From: Phocoena phocoena
Lineage: Eukaryota > Chordata > Mammalia > Artiodactyla > Phocoenidae
DNA length: 64,000 nucleotides
NCBI RefSeq assembly: GCF_963924675.1
Contig: NC_089228.1
Coordinates: 90,550,894 to 90,614,893 of the forward strand
Direction: 5' to 3'
A program made the position numbers and the translations under genes. Positions 1-13,000 of this stretch are shown piece after piece (the first letter of the stretch is position 1; every line of letters starts with the position of its first letter). The notes below the pieces were generated by a model that worked only from the letters and a program-made list of their open reading frames with translations, did no database searches and was not told the origin of the DNA.

Positions 1-438
1 GTCATCTGTCTCTAGGTATTTTTCGATTTTCTCTTTGATTTCTTCAGTGATCTCCTGGCTATTAAGTAGTGTGTTGTTTAGCCTCTTCATGTTTTTGTAT
101 TTTTTACAGATTTTTTCCTATAAGTGATATCTGGTCTCATAGCATTGGGGTTGGAAAAGATACTTGATATGATTTCAATTTTCTTAAATTTACCAGGGCT
201 TGATTTGTGACCCAAGATATTATCTATCTTGGAGAATGTTCCCTGAGCACTTGAGAAGAAAATGTATTCTGTTCGTTTTGGATTGGAATGTCCTATAAAT
301 ATCAATTAAGTCCATCTTGTGTAATGTGTCATTTAAAGCTTGTGTTTCCTTATTTATTTTCAATTTGGGTGATTTGCCCATTGGTGAAAGTAGGGCGTTA
401 AAGTCCCCTACTATGATTGTGTTATTGTTAGTGGGAAT
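1..438 (-). mobile_element. L1 fragment, ORF2 endonuclease region, inverted half of a rearranged copy
   Basis: Read on the minus strand, this stretch encodes the C-terminal half of an L1 ORF2 endonuclease domain. It aligns by eye with the same region of the full-length L1 at 15461-22807 (GDFN-type segment near 380-438, then EYIFFSS- and KKIEIISS-type segments). The position of the catalytic SDH triplet reads SNP here (about 143-158), so the enzyme would be dead even without the truncation. The segment runs off the left edge. At 438 it meets a plus-strand L1 3' end with no spacer, the arrangement expected of a 5' inversion by twin priming. Confidence 0.85.
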
Positions 439-1166
439 GTAAATGGATACAGCCAGTATGGAGAACAGTATGGAGGTTCCTTAAAAAACTAAAAATAGAA
501 CTACCACACGACCCAGCAATCCCACTACTGGGCATATAGCCTGATAAAACCATAATTCAAAAAGAGTCATGTACCACAATGTTCATTGCAGCTCTATTTA
601 CAATAGCCAGGACATGGAAGCAACCTAAGTGTCCACTGACAGATGAATGGATAAAGAAGATGTGGTATATAGACACAATGGAATACTACTCACCCATAAA
701 AGAGAACAAAATAATGCCATTCACAGCAACATAGATGGACCCAGATATTACCATACTAAGTGAAGTCAGAAAGAAAAAGAGAAATATCATATGATATAGC
801 TTATATGAGGAATCTGAAAAATGATACAAATGAATTTGTTTACAAAAGAGAAATAGACCCACAGACTTAGAAAACAAACTTATGGTTACCAAAGGGGAAA
901 CGTGAGGGTGGGGGGAGGGATAAGTTAGGAGTTTGGGATTAACATATACACACTATTATATATATAAAATAGGTAACCGACAAGGACTTACTGTATAGCA
1001 CAGGGAATTTTGTAATAACCTACAAGGGAAAACCTTCTGAAAAATTATATATATATATGTATATATAACTTAATTAGTGTACTGCACACTTGAAACTAAC
1101 ACAACATTGGAAATCATCTATACTTCAATAAAAAACTGCAAGAAAAATTGAAAAAAAACAAAAACA
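439..1166 (+). mobile_element. L1 3' end (ORF2 C terminus plus 3' UTR), sense half of the same copy
   Basis: Plus-strand sequence matching the end of L1 ORF2 (the stretch ending with WIKKMWY-like and EYYSPIK-like codons near 640-710) followed by a 3' UTR. The UTR has a G-rich tract at about 903-920, an AT-rich middle, an AATAAA signal at 1127-1132 and an A-rich tail to about 1166. Its 3' UTR differs from those of the L1s ending at 4792 and 22807, so it is a different and probably older subfamily. It resembles the minus-strand pieces at 14943 and 55492. Confidence 0.85.
1127..1132 (+). promoter_or_regulatory. L1 polyadenylation signal AATAAA
   Basis: AATAAA lies shortly before the A-rich tail of the L1 3' end at 439-1166, the usual place for the element's own signal. 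Confidence 0.7.
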
Positions 1167-1167
1167 A

Positions 1168-4100
1168 AACACCAAGAACATTAGAATACACTTTCTTCTC
1201 AAGTGCTCATGGAACATTCTTCAGGATAGATCATATCTTGGGTAACAAATCAAGCCTTGATAAATTTAAGAAAATTGAAATCATATCAAGCAACTTTTCC
1301 AACCAAAATGCTATGAGATTAGAAATTAACTACAGGGGGAAAAAAACCCACAAACACATGGAGGCTAAACAATACATTACTAAATAACCAAGAGGTCACT
1401 GAAGAACTCAAAGAGGAAATCAAAAATTGCCTAGAGAAAAATGCCAATGAAAATACGATGATCAAAAACCTATGGGATGCAGCAAAAGCAGTTCTAAGAG
1501 GGAAGTTTATAGCAATAAAATCTTACCTCAAGAAACAAGAAGACCCTCAAATAAACAACCTAACCTTACACCTAAAGCAATTAGAGAAAGAAGAACAAAA
1601 AAAACCCGAAGTTAGTAAATGGACAGAAACCATAAAGATCAGATCAGAAATAAATGAAAAAGAAATGAAGGAAACGATAGCAAAGATCAATAAAATGAAA
1701 AGCTGGTTCTTTGAGAAGATAAACAAAATTGATAAACCATTAGCCAGACTAATCACGAGAAAAAGGGAGAAGACTCAAATCAACAGAATTAGAAATGAAA
1801 AAGAAGTAACAACTGACACTGAAGAAATACCAAGGATCATGAGAGATTACTACAAGCAACCATATGCCAGTAAAATGGACAACCTGGAAGAAATGGACAA
1901 ATTCTTACAAAAGCACAACGTTCCGAGACTGAATGAGGAAGAAATAGAAAATATAAACAGACCAATCACAAGTACTGAAATTGAAACTGTGATGAAAAAT
2001 CTTCCAACAAACAAAAGCCCAGGACCAGATGGCTTCACAGGCAAATTCTATCAAACATTTAGAGAAAAGCTAATAGCTATCCTTCTCAAACTCTTCCCAA
2101 ATATAGCAGAGGGAGGAATACTCTGAAACTCATTCTACGAGGCCACCATCACCCAGATACCAAAACCAGACAAAGATTTCACAGTAAAAGAAAACTACAG
2201 GCCAATATCACTGATGAACATAGATGCAAAAATCCTCCACAAAATAGTACCAAACAGAATCCAGCAGCACATTAAAAGGATCATACACCATGATCAAGTG
2301 GGGTTTATCCCAGGAATGCAAGGATTCTTCAATATATGCAAATTAATCAATGTGATACACCATATTAACAAACTGAAGGATAAAAGCCATATGATCATCT
2401 CAATAGATGCAGAAATAGCTTTCAACAAAATTCAACACACATTTATGATAAAAACTCTCCAGAAAGTAGGCATAGAGGGAACTTACCCAACATATTAAAG
2501 GCCATATATGACAAACCCACAGCCAACATCATTCTCAATGGTGAAAAACTGAAACCATTTCCACTAAGATCAGAAACTAGACAAGGTTGCCCACTCTCAC
2601 CACTCTTATTCAACATAGTTTTGGAAGTTTTAGCCACAGCAATGAGACGAGTAAAAGAAATAAAAGAAATCCAAAGCAGAAGAGAAGAAGTAAAACTGTC
2701 ATTGTTTGCAGATGACATGATACTATATGTAGAGAATCCTAAATGTTACCAGCAAACTATTATAGCTAATCAATGGATTTGGCAGAGTAGCAGGATACAA
2801 AATTAATGCACAGAAATCTCTTGGCTTCCCATACACTAATGATGAAAAATTCGAAAGAGAAATTAAGGAAACAGTCCCATTTACCATTGCAACAAAAAGA
2901 ATAAAATACCTAGGAATAAACCTACCTAAGGAGACAAAACACCTGTATGCAGAAAACTATGACACTGATGAAAGAAATTAAAGATGATACAAACAGATGG
3001 AGGGATATACCATGCTCTTGGATTAGAAGAATCAACATTGTGAAGATGACTATACTACCCAAAGCAATCCACAGATGCAATGCAATCCCTATCAAACTAC
3101 CAATGGCATTTTTCACAGAACTAAAACAAAAAATTTCACAATTTTTATGGAAACAGAAAAGACCCTGAATATCCAAAGCAATCCTGAGAAAGAGAAACGG
3201 AGCTGGAGGAATCAGGATCCCTGACTTCAGACTATACTACAAAGCTACAGTAATGAAGAGAGTATGGTACTGGCACAAAAACAGAAATATAGATCAATGG
3301 AACAGGATGAAAGCCCAGAGATAAATCCATGCCTATATGGTCACCTTATTTTCGATAAAGGAGGCAAGAATACACAATGGAGAAAAGACAGCCTCTTCAA
3401 TAAGTTGTGCTGGGAAAACTGGACAGCTACATGTAAAAGAATGAAATTAGAACACTCTCTAATACCATCAACGAAAGTAAACTCAAATGGATTAATGACC
3501 TAAATGTAAGACCAGACACCATAAAACTCTTAGAGGAAATCTTAGGCAGAACACTCTATGACATAAATCACAGGAAGATCTTTTTTGACATACCTCTGAG
3601 AGAAATGGAAATAAAAACAAACAAATGGGACCTAATGAAACATAAAGGCTTTTGTACAGCAAAGGAAACCATAAACAAGATGAAAAGACAACCCTCAGAA
3701 TGGGAGAAAATATTTGTAAACGAAGCAACGGACAAAGGATTAATCTCCAAAATTTACAAGCAGCTCATGAGCTCAATATCCAAAAAATAAACAAACCAAT
3801 CCAAGAATTGGCAGAGACCTAAATAGACATTTCTCCAAAGAAGATATATACAGACTGCCCACAAGCACATGAAAGGATGCTCAAGAACACTAATCATTAG
3901 AGTAATACAAATCAAAACTACAATGAGGTATGACCTCACACCAGTCAGAATGGCCATCATCAAAAAATCTACAAAGAATACATGCTGGAGAGGGTGTGGA
4001 GAAAAGGGAACCACACCCTCTGTTGGTGGGAATGTAAACTGATACAGCCACTATCAAGAACAGTACGGAGGTTCCTTAAAAAAAGTAAAAACAGAACTAC

Positions 4101-4417
4101 TGTATTACCCAGCAATCCCAATACTGGGCATATACCATGAGAAAACCATAATCCCAAAAGAGTCATGTACCACAATGTTCACTGCAGCCCTATTTACAAT
4201 AGCCAGGGCATGGAAGCAACCTAATTGTCCATCGACAGATGAATGGATAAAGAAGATGTGGCACATATATACAATGGAGTATTACTCAGCCATAAAAAGC
4301 AATGATATTGAGTTGTTTGTAGTGAGGTGGATGGACCTAGAGTCTGTCATACAAAGTGAAGTAAGTCAGAAAGGGAAAAACAAATACCGTATGCTAACAC
4401 ATACATACAGAATCTAA
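1168..4417 (+). pseudogene. Broken L1 ORF2 (endonuclease end, reverse transcriptase, C terminus)
   Basis: ORF2 of L1 is an endonuclease plus reverse transcriptase that copies L1 RNA into a nicked target. Here it survives as separate open stretches: endonuclease end (1148-1387), linker and reverse transcriptase start (1458-2126), palm (2214-2498), the active-site region (2621-2806) and C-terminal pieces ending in a stop at 4415-4417. The active-site motif FADD is intact at 2705-2716. In motif A the [12 protein letters not shown] sequence reads IDAEIAFN (near 2401-2430). The endonuclease SDH triplet reads SNQ (about 1298-1306). Stops such as the TGA at 2124-2126 and several frame changes separate the pieces, so no complete protein can be made. 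Confidence 0.9.
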
Positions 4418-4792
4418 AAAAACCAAAAAAGATTCTGAAGAACGTAGAGGCAGGACAGGAATAAAGACACAGACGTAGAAAATGGACTTGAGGACACGGC
4501 AGGGGGTGGGGGGAAGGGTAAGCTGGGACAAAGTGAGAGAGTAGCATTGACATATGTACACTACCAACTGTAAAACAGATAGCTAGTGGGAAGCAGCCAC
4601 ATAGCACAGGGAGATCAGCTCGGTGCTTTGTGACCACATAGAAGGGTGGGATAGGGAGGGTGGGAGGGAGATGCAAGAGGGAGGGGACATGGGGATATAT
4701 GTGTATGTATAGCTGATTCACTTTGTTATACAGCAGAAACTAACACAACAATGTAAAACAATTATACTCCAATAAAGATGTTAAAAAAAAAA
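4418..4792 (+). other. L1 3' UTR with G-rich tracts
   Basis: The untranslated end of the truncated L1. It holds two G-rich stretches: a first one at about 4500-4519 and a second at 4644-4668, where runs of three G recur at short spacing and could form a G-quadruplex. AATAAA is at 4771-4776 and the A tail follows. The full-length L1 has the same two G-rich blocks at the matching places. Confidence 0.8.
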
Positions 4793-5148
4793 CCCTTCCT
4801 AGGATCTGTCATTAGCTAGAACAATAAGCACTTCTGAATAGCTAGTGAATAGCTAAAGCAGTACAAGTCTGTGTTATTATGTCTTTTCAATATTACTTCA
4901 AAATTTCAAGTTAAAATAGATTAAACTCACAAATGAAATTTAAAAAAATGAATAAATAAAAATAAATGGAATTATCTCTAGGGAACATGTCTGGGGCTGG
5001 GGAATTGAGATTGGGGAGATGGATTTTAACTTTTAAAATTTTACACTTATTTTAAATTTGTTTTACTCTATTACCTTTATTCTAGTGCATAACAGAAAGC
5101 TGAAACCCAAGGTTATTATACATTTCCAACTTTAGAAATCTTTGTAAG
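4793..5148. other. No gene seen
   Basis: AT-rich DNA between the L1 tail and the LTR. I see no open frame of note and no repeat that I recognise. Confidence 0.5.
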
Positions 5149-5633
5149 TGTAGGGGTTCAGAACAGGCCTCCCCAAGATGTCTTCTTTGACGTGTGGATT
5201 ATTTTGAGCTAAAGGTAGTGGAGTCCCTTTAAGCTCAAGAGAAACTACTGACCCTCCCTTAGCTACTTAGAGAAGTTTATATTGGAAACTTTTCCCAGAA
5301 AAGAATTATGATCAGAGATAAATTTTATCTAAGCGGACCCATCTATCTGGCAGGACAAACATCTAATTATTAAACATCTGCTCTTCTTATCATCCTGTGA
5401 ATGACCCTCCTGTCCTTGGATTTCCCAGGCCCTTAGCCCATTCCTTAGCTCAGGATGGCATATACACCTCCTTTTACCTTTCTGCCTCTGATCTTCTCAT
5501 GTATATAGGATTCCTGTACATATGAAGTTAAATTTGATTTTCTTCTGCTAATATGTCTCATGTCATTTTATTTCACGAGCCACAAAGAACCAAAGAAGGG
5601 AAGGGGGGGCAGGAAATTCCCCCCTTCCCAACA
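5149..5633 (+). mobile_element. Solitary LTR of an endogenous retrovirus, family not assigned
   Basis: About 485 bases starting TGTAGGGG and ending CCCAACA, so it has the TG...CA ends and short inverted termini of an LTR. The body has a typical U5-like stretch near 5545-5580 with the word TGTCTCATGTCA. No gag, pol or env sequence follows, so this is a single LTR left by recombination between two. The flanking five bases (GTAAG before, GAAGA after) do not match well, so the duplication is decayed or the boundary is slightly off. It could be an ERV1 or an ERVL type. Confidence 0.6.
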
Positions 5634-8600
5634 GAAGATTGGGGAACCCAATTTGCATATCTGCCCCTGTGTCAGGGGTCAGGTTTAGGGTAAGGCACAT
5701 GGGATTAGGTATTCGAGGTTGTTGACAAATGTTCTAGATCTGTGATAAATTCAAGCCTTCTGGGGTAAAGTAATGAAGCCACAAACTGATTCAAAGACTA
5801 TAAAGGCTAACAGCAGGTTTTCGAAGTTCACACAGTAATATGTCCAGGTTCCCTGGAATTAGTTCAGGCAGTCAGGGATTAGGGCAAAACATCGCTGTCC
5901 TGGATGGTTCCTGCATTTTCCCCACACTAGTCATAGGCTAGGTGGTAGGAGTACCAGGCCAAATTGGTCACATATCACGATGCCAGAGTGGAATAAAGGG
6001 AATAAAATATTTGTCATATTATAGGTTTCAAATAGAAGATCTCAACAGCTGAGGAAGAGCAAATACTTTTAATCTAACTGCTGAATCCAAGCTAAGGCGT
6101 TGGATTATCAGGAGAAAACTTGATCGTAAGGTATGGGAACTTGGGTGCAGGGTGGTCCATATTAATTCTGGTAAAGCATGACTGACTTATTGTCTAAGTA
6201 ACTTTCTTGAAGGGCCAGGCTCTTGGCATTTAACATATTTAGTAAATGCCAACCTGTTCTCTATTCACAAAACTCTTTTTGAAGGCTTTCTGTTGCCCAG
6301 AGCCAGAAATAATTCTTCTCTTCTTCATCTCCCAAAGCACTTTTTCCAATTTTATGGCATTTAGCATGTTATGTTATGTACTCTGATTACGTATGTGCAT
6401 TTGTTACTTCCCTCATTAATCTCTGAACTCATGGAAATTTGGGGTATAGGCATTTGTCACAGGGACTGGCCATGGGCCGTGCACATCATTTGTGAAAGAA
6501 GATTCAGTACCAGAGTAAGTACTACCTGAGGACCCCAAGATGAGAAATTTTGCCCATCTCTTTTGAGACTGAATTGTCACCTGCAATGTGCCTTATGACC
6601 ATGCTTTGGACGCGTCACAGAATTCAGTGTTTACATTACCATATACAAGCTATAAGTATATACTATTATTTCCACTTATAACCTTTAGAGGAATGGAAAT
6701 GTTTTCCATTGGTGTTAACAGGTACTACACATCTTTCTAGATTAGATATTCGTGTTAAGAAACTAAACAATGATTTTCATTAATAAGAACTGAGAAGATA
6801 TTTGAATATGTCTGTTTTAATAATAACAATTTCTTCAGGCTGCATAGTTTAAGCTACTTTCTAAGATTACATCATCTAAATCCTTATAAAAGTTACAATA
6901 TTTTTCCACAAAGACAAACGAAGACTCTACATATCCACTGTCTATAAACCTAAAAGAATAATGAAAATGTCTTAAAGAAACAGAAGCAAAATTCATGCAA
7001 GCAACATTCAAAGCAAGCAATTTTCTGTGATTTTAAGTATATGCAAAGAAATTCTGAGTAACCTACACATTCAAGGTGTGTCTTCTAAGAAATAAAGATC
7101 TGGGGTCTACTTATGTTCCAGAGAATTCCTTTTGTCCTCTTCTCCTAAGGCTGTTATCTCTTGTTATTATGGATGAAATTGGTTTAGAACATAAAAAACA
7201 GAACTGATATTTGATCCTTGAATAATGCTGAAGATAATATATGCAGGAAAGTTTTTCCAAGCATGTCTGGGTATATACCTTTGAATTTTACTGGAAAACA
7301 TGTCATTTCATTCAGAACTCTGAATTAAGATGCACAATTTTTTGCTGAAGGCTATTTTAAATTAGGCTAATAAATTGCTACTCTCTGCCTTGCGTGATAA
7401 TGCATTACATTATCTACTGATGTACATGTATTGTTTGACTCTAATGGTGCGGAAATTAAATGTTAGACATGGGCCAGATGTTCCTATAGATGAACATGAA
7501 GTATGACTCTGGCATAGTTATGTCTCACTGGGACAGAGAGAAAAATGTGGCAACCACCAAGAGCAACCACCTCAAAAAATATCCTCCGATATTGGTCTCG
7601 TAAGAACTAACATTGTGTAAGCCTAGACCTTCTCTTTGTCCTTGTCTTTGAGAAGTGTTATAAATGTCAGTAGTATTTGCACCTGTTCGTGAGGAAAGAA
7701 ACCTTGTTTCCTAAAACACAGAATAAAACAAATCATGAGTATAAAACTACCTGGAGGGGTATCCAGAGATGGTAAATATCTGTCATCTTTATTGGACAGA
7801 CAGCAGCTGCTTGGAACGTTTCCCTGGACTGAGCACCTCAACCTGGCAGTGAGGGGTCATTCCTTTGCAACTGCAAAGAGTTCACAGCAGGGTAGGAGGG
7901 ATGTGGAAGTTGGGGGGAAGGGAAATGGCAAACAAATGGGCCTTACGGTGAATTTTAATCAAGATTCCCTGCTGGCTTTAAGCCCATTGGAAAAAAGGAG
8001 GAAAAAAAGAAACCCATAATCTCCTATTTGAGGCTAACTTACGAATGGGATCGTAACTCAAATAGCAGAAACATGTCATAAGAACGAGGTGTCGTGGGGG
8101 AGTACACAGAGTGTTTGCTGCTCTTGCTTCTACTGATGCTTAACAGACTACTACTAATATGTCAATATATATTTGGAAATCATCAGAGAAGTGGCATAGG
8201 AGATAAATACATTACATCATCTTCCCATAAGTCAGTCACCCACTCACTGAGAAATGTTTTTGAAGATCTGTCCTAATGGATGCAAGGATGGGCTTCTGGA
8301 AGCTTAGAGGTGGGTGCACTTCAGTTGTGGATAAAAAAGTGAAGAAGGAAATCTATGGGCATGTTCAATAATATCCAGGAAGAACTGTGGAGATAGACAA
8401 ACACATCTCAGTGCAAGGCTAGGTCAGTGTTTGCAAGTATCTTCTTTTAAAAGAGCTGCTGACTTCCAAGAGGAATATCATGAGAAAATGCAACATGGAG
8501 AAAGAGAAGAATTTATCCCTTCATGAGTTATTTCAGCTGCAAGTGTTGCTATCATTTTCCCCCCTCACTCTCTTGTGTTTTGCTTGAAATATGGACAGTG

Positions 8601-9740
8601 AGGGATTCATTGCTCTGTGCACTAGAGGTTTCATTCGTATGCTTCTCGCTAACAGTGATATTTCCTTTCTGATTTATGAGACTTCATTTCTTTTTTCTTT
8701 ATTTAGCATCATTTCTGATTTTTAGTCCAATAAACTGATTTCTCAGGAGTCGCCTAACTTTTCTCTTTTGCCTTGTTCATCTCTCTTATTTCTTTCTTTG
8801 TTATGTCACTTTTGGGGAAAAAAAAGTAGTGTTCTGAAAATCTTTTTCTTATTAATCATAAAGGCAAAGTAGTCAGTTTTTATCTCTGACATGAATTTTC
8901 TACACAGATGAATGTCATGCCATTCTGGATCTCCCTCTCAAGCTATACATGAACAGAAACCTTTCATTTTCCTATTATAAAATATTATTAGTCACATGTT
9001 CAATATGTTCCTAATGTCATCAACTCCAGGCAAATTAAAATAATCTATTCCTGCCTTCCAGGACCATTGAGGTTCATGAGTTGATAAGTAACTGTCGGGA
9101 ACCTTCACCTGTTGGATAAAATTGCTCCCATTTCTCTCAGTCCCGGAAGTTTTCCTTCCTTATCATCTAACCAAATGGCTTCTAATGATCTCTGAAATAG
9201 ACAGTTGGCAGACTACCCCTCGATGGGTTGATGTTGGCATTTTTGTGCTTAACAAGTTTCCTGGTTATTCTGCCAAAATCAACAATTGACATCTTAAAGT
9301 CAAACTGTTTTGCTCTTTTTTTAATGTGCTAGGAGATATCTTTAATAATGAGACAGATTAAATGCAGTCACCAAACAAGCAGAGCAAAAAGGGGGGAATG
9401 AGGGAGAACAAGAAGAGAAAACATGAGTTTCTGATGGTCTTGCTCTTAATTGGTCATTTCCTCTAGACTCTCACGTCTTCAGCTTTGGTACAGTAAGTGG
9501 ATGGACTCAGGAAGAAGGGAAGAAGGAGGCTATTTTGACCCTTAGCCTCTACAAGAAGAGTCATCTGCAGAACCATTATGAGTTCACTATGTATTTTACT
9601 GAGGTTGGAGACTAAAGCCTTAACTGGCTTTGTCCTCTGGACATGTTTCCCTGCACACCTAAAGAAGCAGATTACCATGGCAGGATAACCTGGGAATCCA
9701 GGATCCTTAATAATATTCAAATACTAAATATTGTGTAGCT
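5634..9740. other. Unassigned intergenic DNA
   Basis: About 4.1 kb without a gene I can support. Open frames here are short and carry no recognisable protein motif. I see no clear transposon ends. Old repeats too decayed to recognise by eye may be present. Confidence 0.5.
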
Positions 9741-10005
9741 AGAATGGTATATTGGTAGAGAACATGAATTTGGGAGTTAGGGAGGCTTGAAATAGAATCA
9801 CATCATCACCACCAGTGGTCTGTATGGTCATGGCCAAGTTGTTTAAATCCCCTCAACCTCAGCTTTCTTATCTGTGCAGTGAATGCGACTACAGTACGCA
9901 CTGCGTAGGATTATTGTGATTATTAAATGAGATAATATGCATTAAGATGTTTCATCAAGCGCTTAGTGCATACACCCTTAATACATGCTATCTGCTATTA
10001 GTAAA
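9741..10005 (+). repeat. MIR SINE
   Basis: Plus-strand MIR. The order of landmarks fits: a decayed tRNA-like head (9745-9800), the core with a GGCCAAGTTG-like word near 9832, a CTCAGCTTTCTTATCTGT-like word near 9859, then GGATTATTGTGATTATTAAATG-type sequence and a CGCTTAGTGCAT-like word near 9960. The copy is old and diverged. Confidence 0.8.
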
Positions 10006-13000
10006 GCATTAATACTAATCATAATCATACTGGTAACGGTTAGTAGGAAAACGGGTTTTTTAAAAAGTTCAGTCACTCTGGCTGTTTAGGATAAACTGAG
10101 TATTCTTCCTAAATCCAGCAGTCTTGGTAGACTGCAATCTTGAAAGTAATTGGGGAATTGAGGCTAACACATACGAAACAACATGAATGCAGAGATAAAA
10201 ACAATATTTTATATACGAACTTTGCTTTCAAAACTATTATGAGTTGTACCTATCCACTTAGGTCTTTTTGGTCTTAGGTCTTATTTTTTGCTTTGCTTTT
10301 TTTTCTTCAAAGAGTAGCAGGAGGTTTCCTGTGTGAGTTCTGGACCTACTACAATCGCTCACTTGCTTATCAAACACTGCTTGCTTGAAACTGATTTGCC
10401 CAGAAATTACTAGATGTGAGGTCTTTATGTTAACCCAGAATATATCATCTCAGTTTGACCTCTGCCATCACTATTATTGTAAGGGTTTAGATTTGGCATC
10501 CAGTCCCTGCTTTCTTCAGCTTCTGAACCTTACCTCCAGTTTTTGGAATTGCTGTCCTTAATTTCACTCTGGCAGTGCCAAAAGACTGCTCAAAATGTTG
10601 CCATGGTATTTGTATTGCGTTTTACAGTTTAGCAAGTGTTTTTGCATGCAATTGGTTCATTTAAACATATGAATAGGCACTAAATTATGTAGCATGTAAT
10701 GTGTGGATTGTAAGAGAGTAGATACAACAAACCAGTAAAAGATGTATTGGTCTAGGAAGACTTCGTATACTGGAGGATTGGGCTGAGCATTGAAGATGGA
10801 GCACGATAGTGTTTATCTTTCATACCTTCTCACTTCACTCATTTTGTTTAGTTTTATATAACAAATGAATATATTCTCCTTAGTGACAGCAAAAGAAACT
10901 GGGGTAAATTAAATAATTGTAGAAATTGAGAATTTTTTCATCATATGAGATAATAGATACTAAAAGATTCCTCTAAGAAAAACATTATTAAATCCATCAA
11001 TAAATTATAGTCAATATGGATTTATTTAATTTACATATTTTTAAATTAGTAACCTCTATGCCTCCTTTCCTCTGAGTTTATTGCTTTATAATATTTAATT
11101 TTTGAGTTTATTATATAACTGTGGTAATAATAATTACCCAGTGGTTTTACCTTAGAGTTATATTAAATGAATTATTTGACCTCCTGTCCTATTATCATGG
11201 TTTTCTTAATTTCTGTATTCTTTACTTTGATTCACCTCTTCATTGGTTGCATTTAATCTTGAAGTAGGTTTCTCAAAAAAAATTTCATTGCTGCTGAGTT
11301 TCACTGAACGTGTTATTTCATGTGTGGAAATACTTTTATGTTGTTTTATGTTGTTTTCATCTGAAGAGAAAACTGATTTGATATAATGGAGATTTTGTTA
11401 TATTATTTTAGGAACTGAGTATTTATTGTGAGACCAGTCAGATTTTCCCAAATATATGTTACTTGCTTTTTCTTTCTGGAAACTTAAAGTGTCCTCTGTT
11501 ATTCAATAACTTAACTAAATGTTTTTTATATTACTAGCTTTATATCAACTCTTGTTGGTAATGATGCATCCTACCAACTGGAAGATTCAGTCATGATTTT
11601 ACTTCAGGTAAATTTTCCTGTATTATATCTCTGGTTATTATCTGTGCTATTGGTTGGAGTCTTCACTTCAGCAGTATCAATCATCTCTATGGTGGATATA
11701 GTTTCCATATCTACTGCCTTTCTAATTATTTTAAACTTATTATCTCTTTACTTCTACTCACTATGAATAAATAAAGTCTTATCTCCATGATAATTTTCCG
11801 TTTCTTGCTGCTTCTAGTTTATTTATTATTTCTTTTTTATCTTACTTTTTTTTCTTTACAACATCCCCTTTCTTCTTATTCTCATCTTTTTCTGTATTAT
11901 TGTGTTTTCCTTGTGTTACTGAATCCATATCCTTATTGGATTACTCAATGGATACAAAGCACCAGCAGAGACTCTGCCTTGGTTCCTTGGATTGCATATT
12001 TTTTCATATTGAAGTAATATCTATGTTACCTTTCAAAATAAATGCCTCTCTACACTTACAAATTTTGATTTTTGTGGGTTTTAAAATAATTTCATAGCTC
12101 TCAAACCATTTCCTTTCCTTTTCTACCTTTGTTCAGATCTTAATTTTTCTCTGAAATAGTGTTTGTGATTTTACCTGGACATCATTCCCACTTTACCTGG
12201 GATCGCTTGTCTTCCCTTATGAACTAGAAGGCATACAGAGCAGGATGTAGAGAAGGGGAAAGCACAGCTGAGGCTGACTGCAGTCTTTGCTGAGCTCCCA
12301 AGTTCACTCTTATTGCTGAGATCCCACCAGATGTCCTTTATTAGACTCATTCCACCCAGCTTGGCATGAATTCAACTCTTTGGGGCTTTGGCTCACTCCC
12401 CCAACTTAGCACTATATGCTGAAGCAAGAGAATTGGGGCCTTCCTGTTTCTGTCAAGGTCCAGATGTAGTTTGTAGAGCATTTACTCAGTGTTCATCTTG
12501 ATTTTCTCAGGCACATCTACTCATCCCTTTAGCCTACTTCTTTTCAAGTTAGAGTATTCAGAAGTATTCTTAGGATTTTTGTAACTTCCTATATCCTTAG
12601 TCCTATTTCCTGAGGTAGGAGCAGGGTTGGGAATCCTGTCAACTTGGTCATTATACCAGAATCTTCTTTCCTTTCACTGGTCATCACTTTTTGAAGTTTA
12701 TAATTTTCCGTATTTCTTTCTACTGATGGAAATTTTGTTGTAGGGTTGTTTTTGCTTTTGTTTATTGAAGGTGGGAGATTCTGTACCACAATTTCATGGT
12801 GCCACCACCCCTCAGACTCAAAGTTATATTCAACTGTTTTTGGGAGATATGCATCTTAAAAATGTAGATTAAATACTAATGTATTGACATAAATAAGAAG
12901 GTATGTGAAACACTTAAATTCAATGGCTTGGGCTATCAAAAATATTAAAATGTATCAACACTGAGTGTTCCTTTTGTATGAAGTTTTGGATCTAGTGGTG

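Larger units (their letters stand above)
1168..4792 (+). mobile_element. 5'-truncated L1, nearly 3.6 kb, inserted at the tail of the preceding L1
   Basis: A 5'-truncated L1 that begins inside the ORF2 endonuclease domain and continues through reverse transcriptase, the C-terminal region and a full 3' UTR. It ends with AATAAA (4771-4776) and an A run (4783-4792). The start is approximate, because the sequence before it is the A-rich tail of another L1. I found no convincing target-site duplication; the A-rich left flank would hide one. The 3' UTR is the same type as in the full-length copy at 15461-22807, so the two belong to related, younger subfamilies. Confidence 0.9.

Noticed and set aside
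5634..5900. Possible retroviral primer binding site and leader right after the LTR
   Set aside because: The sequence after 5633 does not match a tRNA 3' end I can recognise, and no gag-like frame follows, so I keep the LTR as solitary.
11787..12097. Hydrophobic plus-strand frames that could suggest a small membrane protein
   Set aside because: The Leu/Phe/Tyr content comes from T-rich DNA. There is no splice signal, codon bias or conserved pattern.
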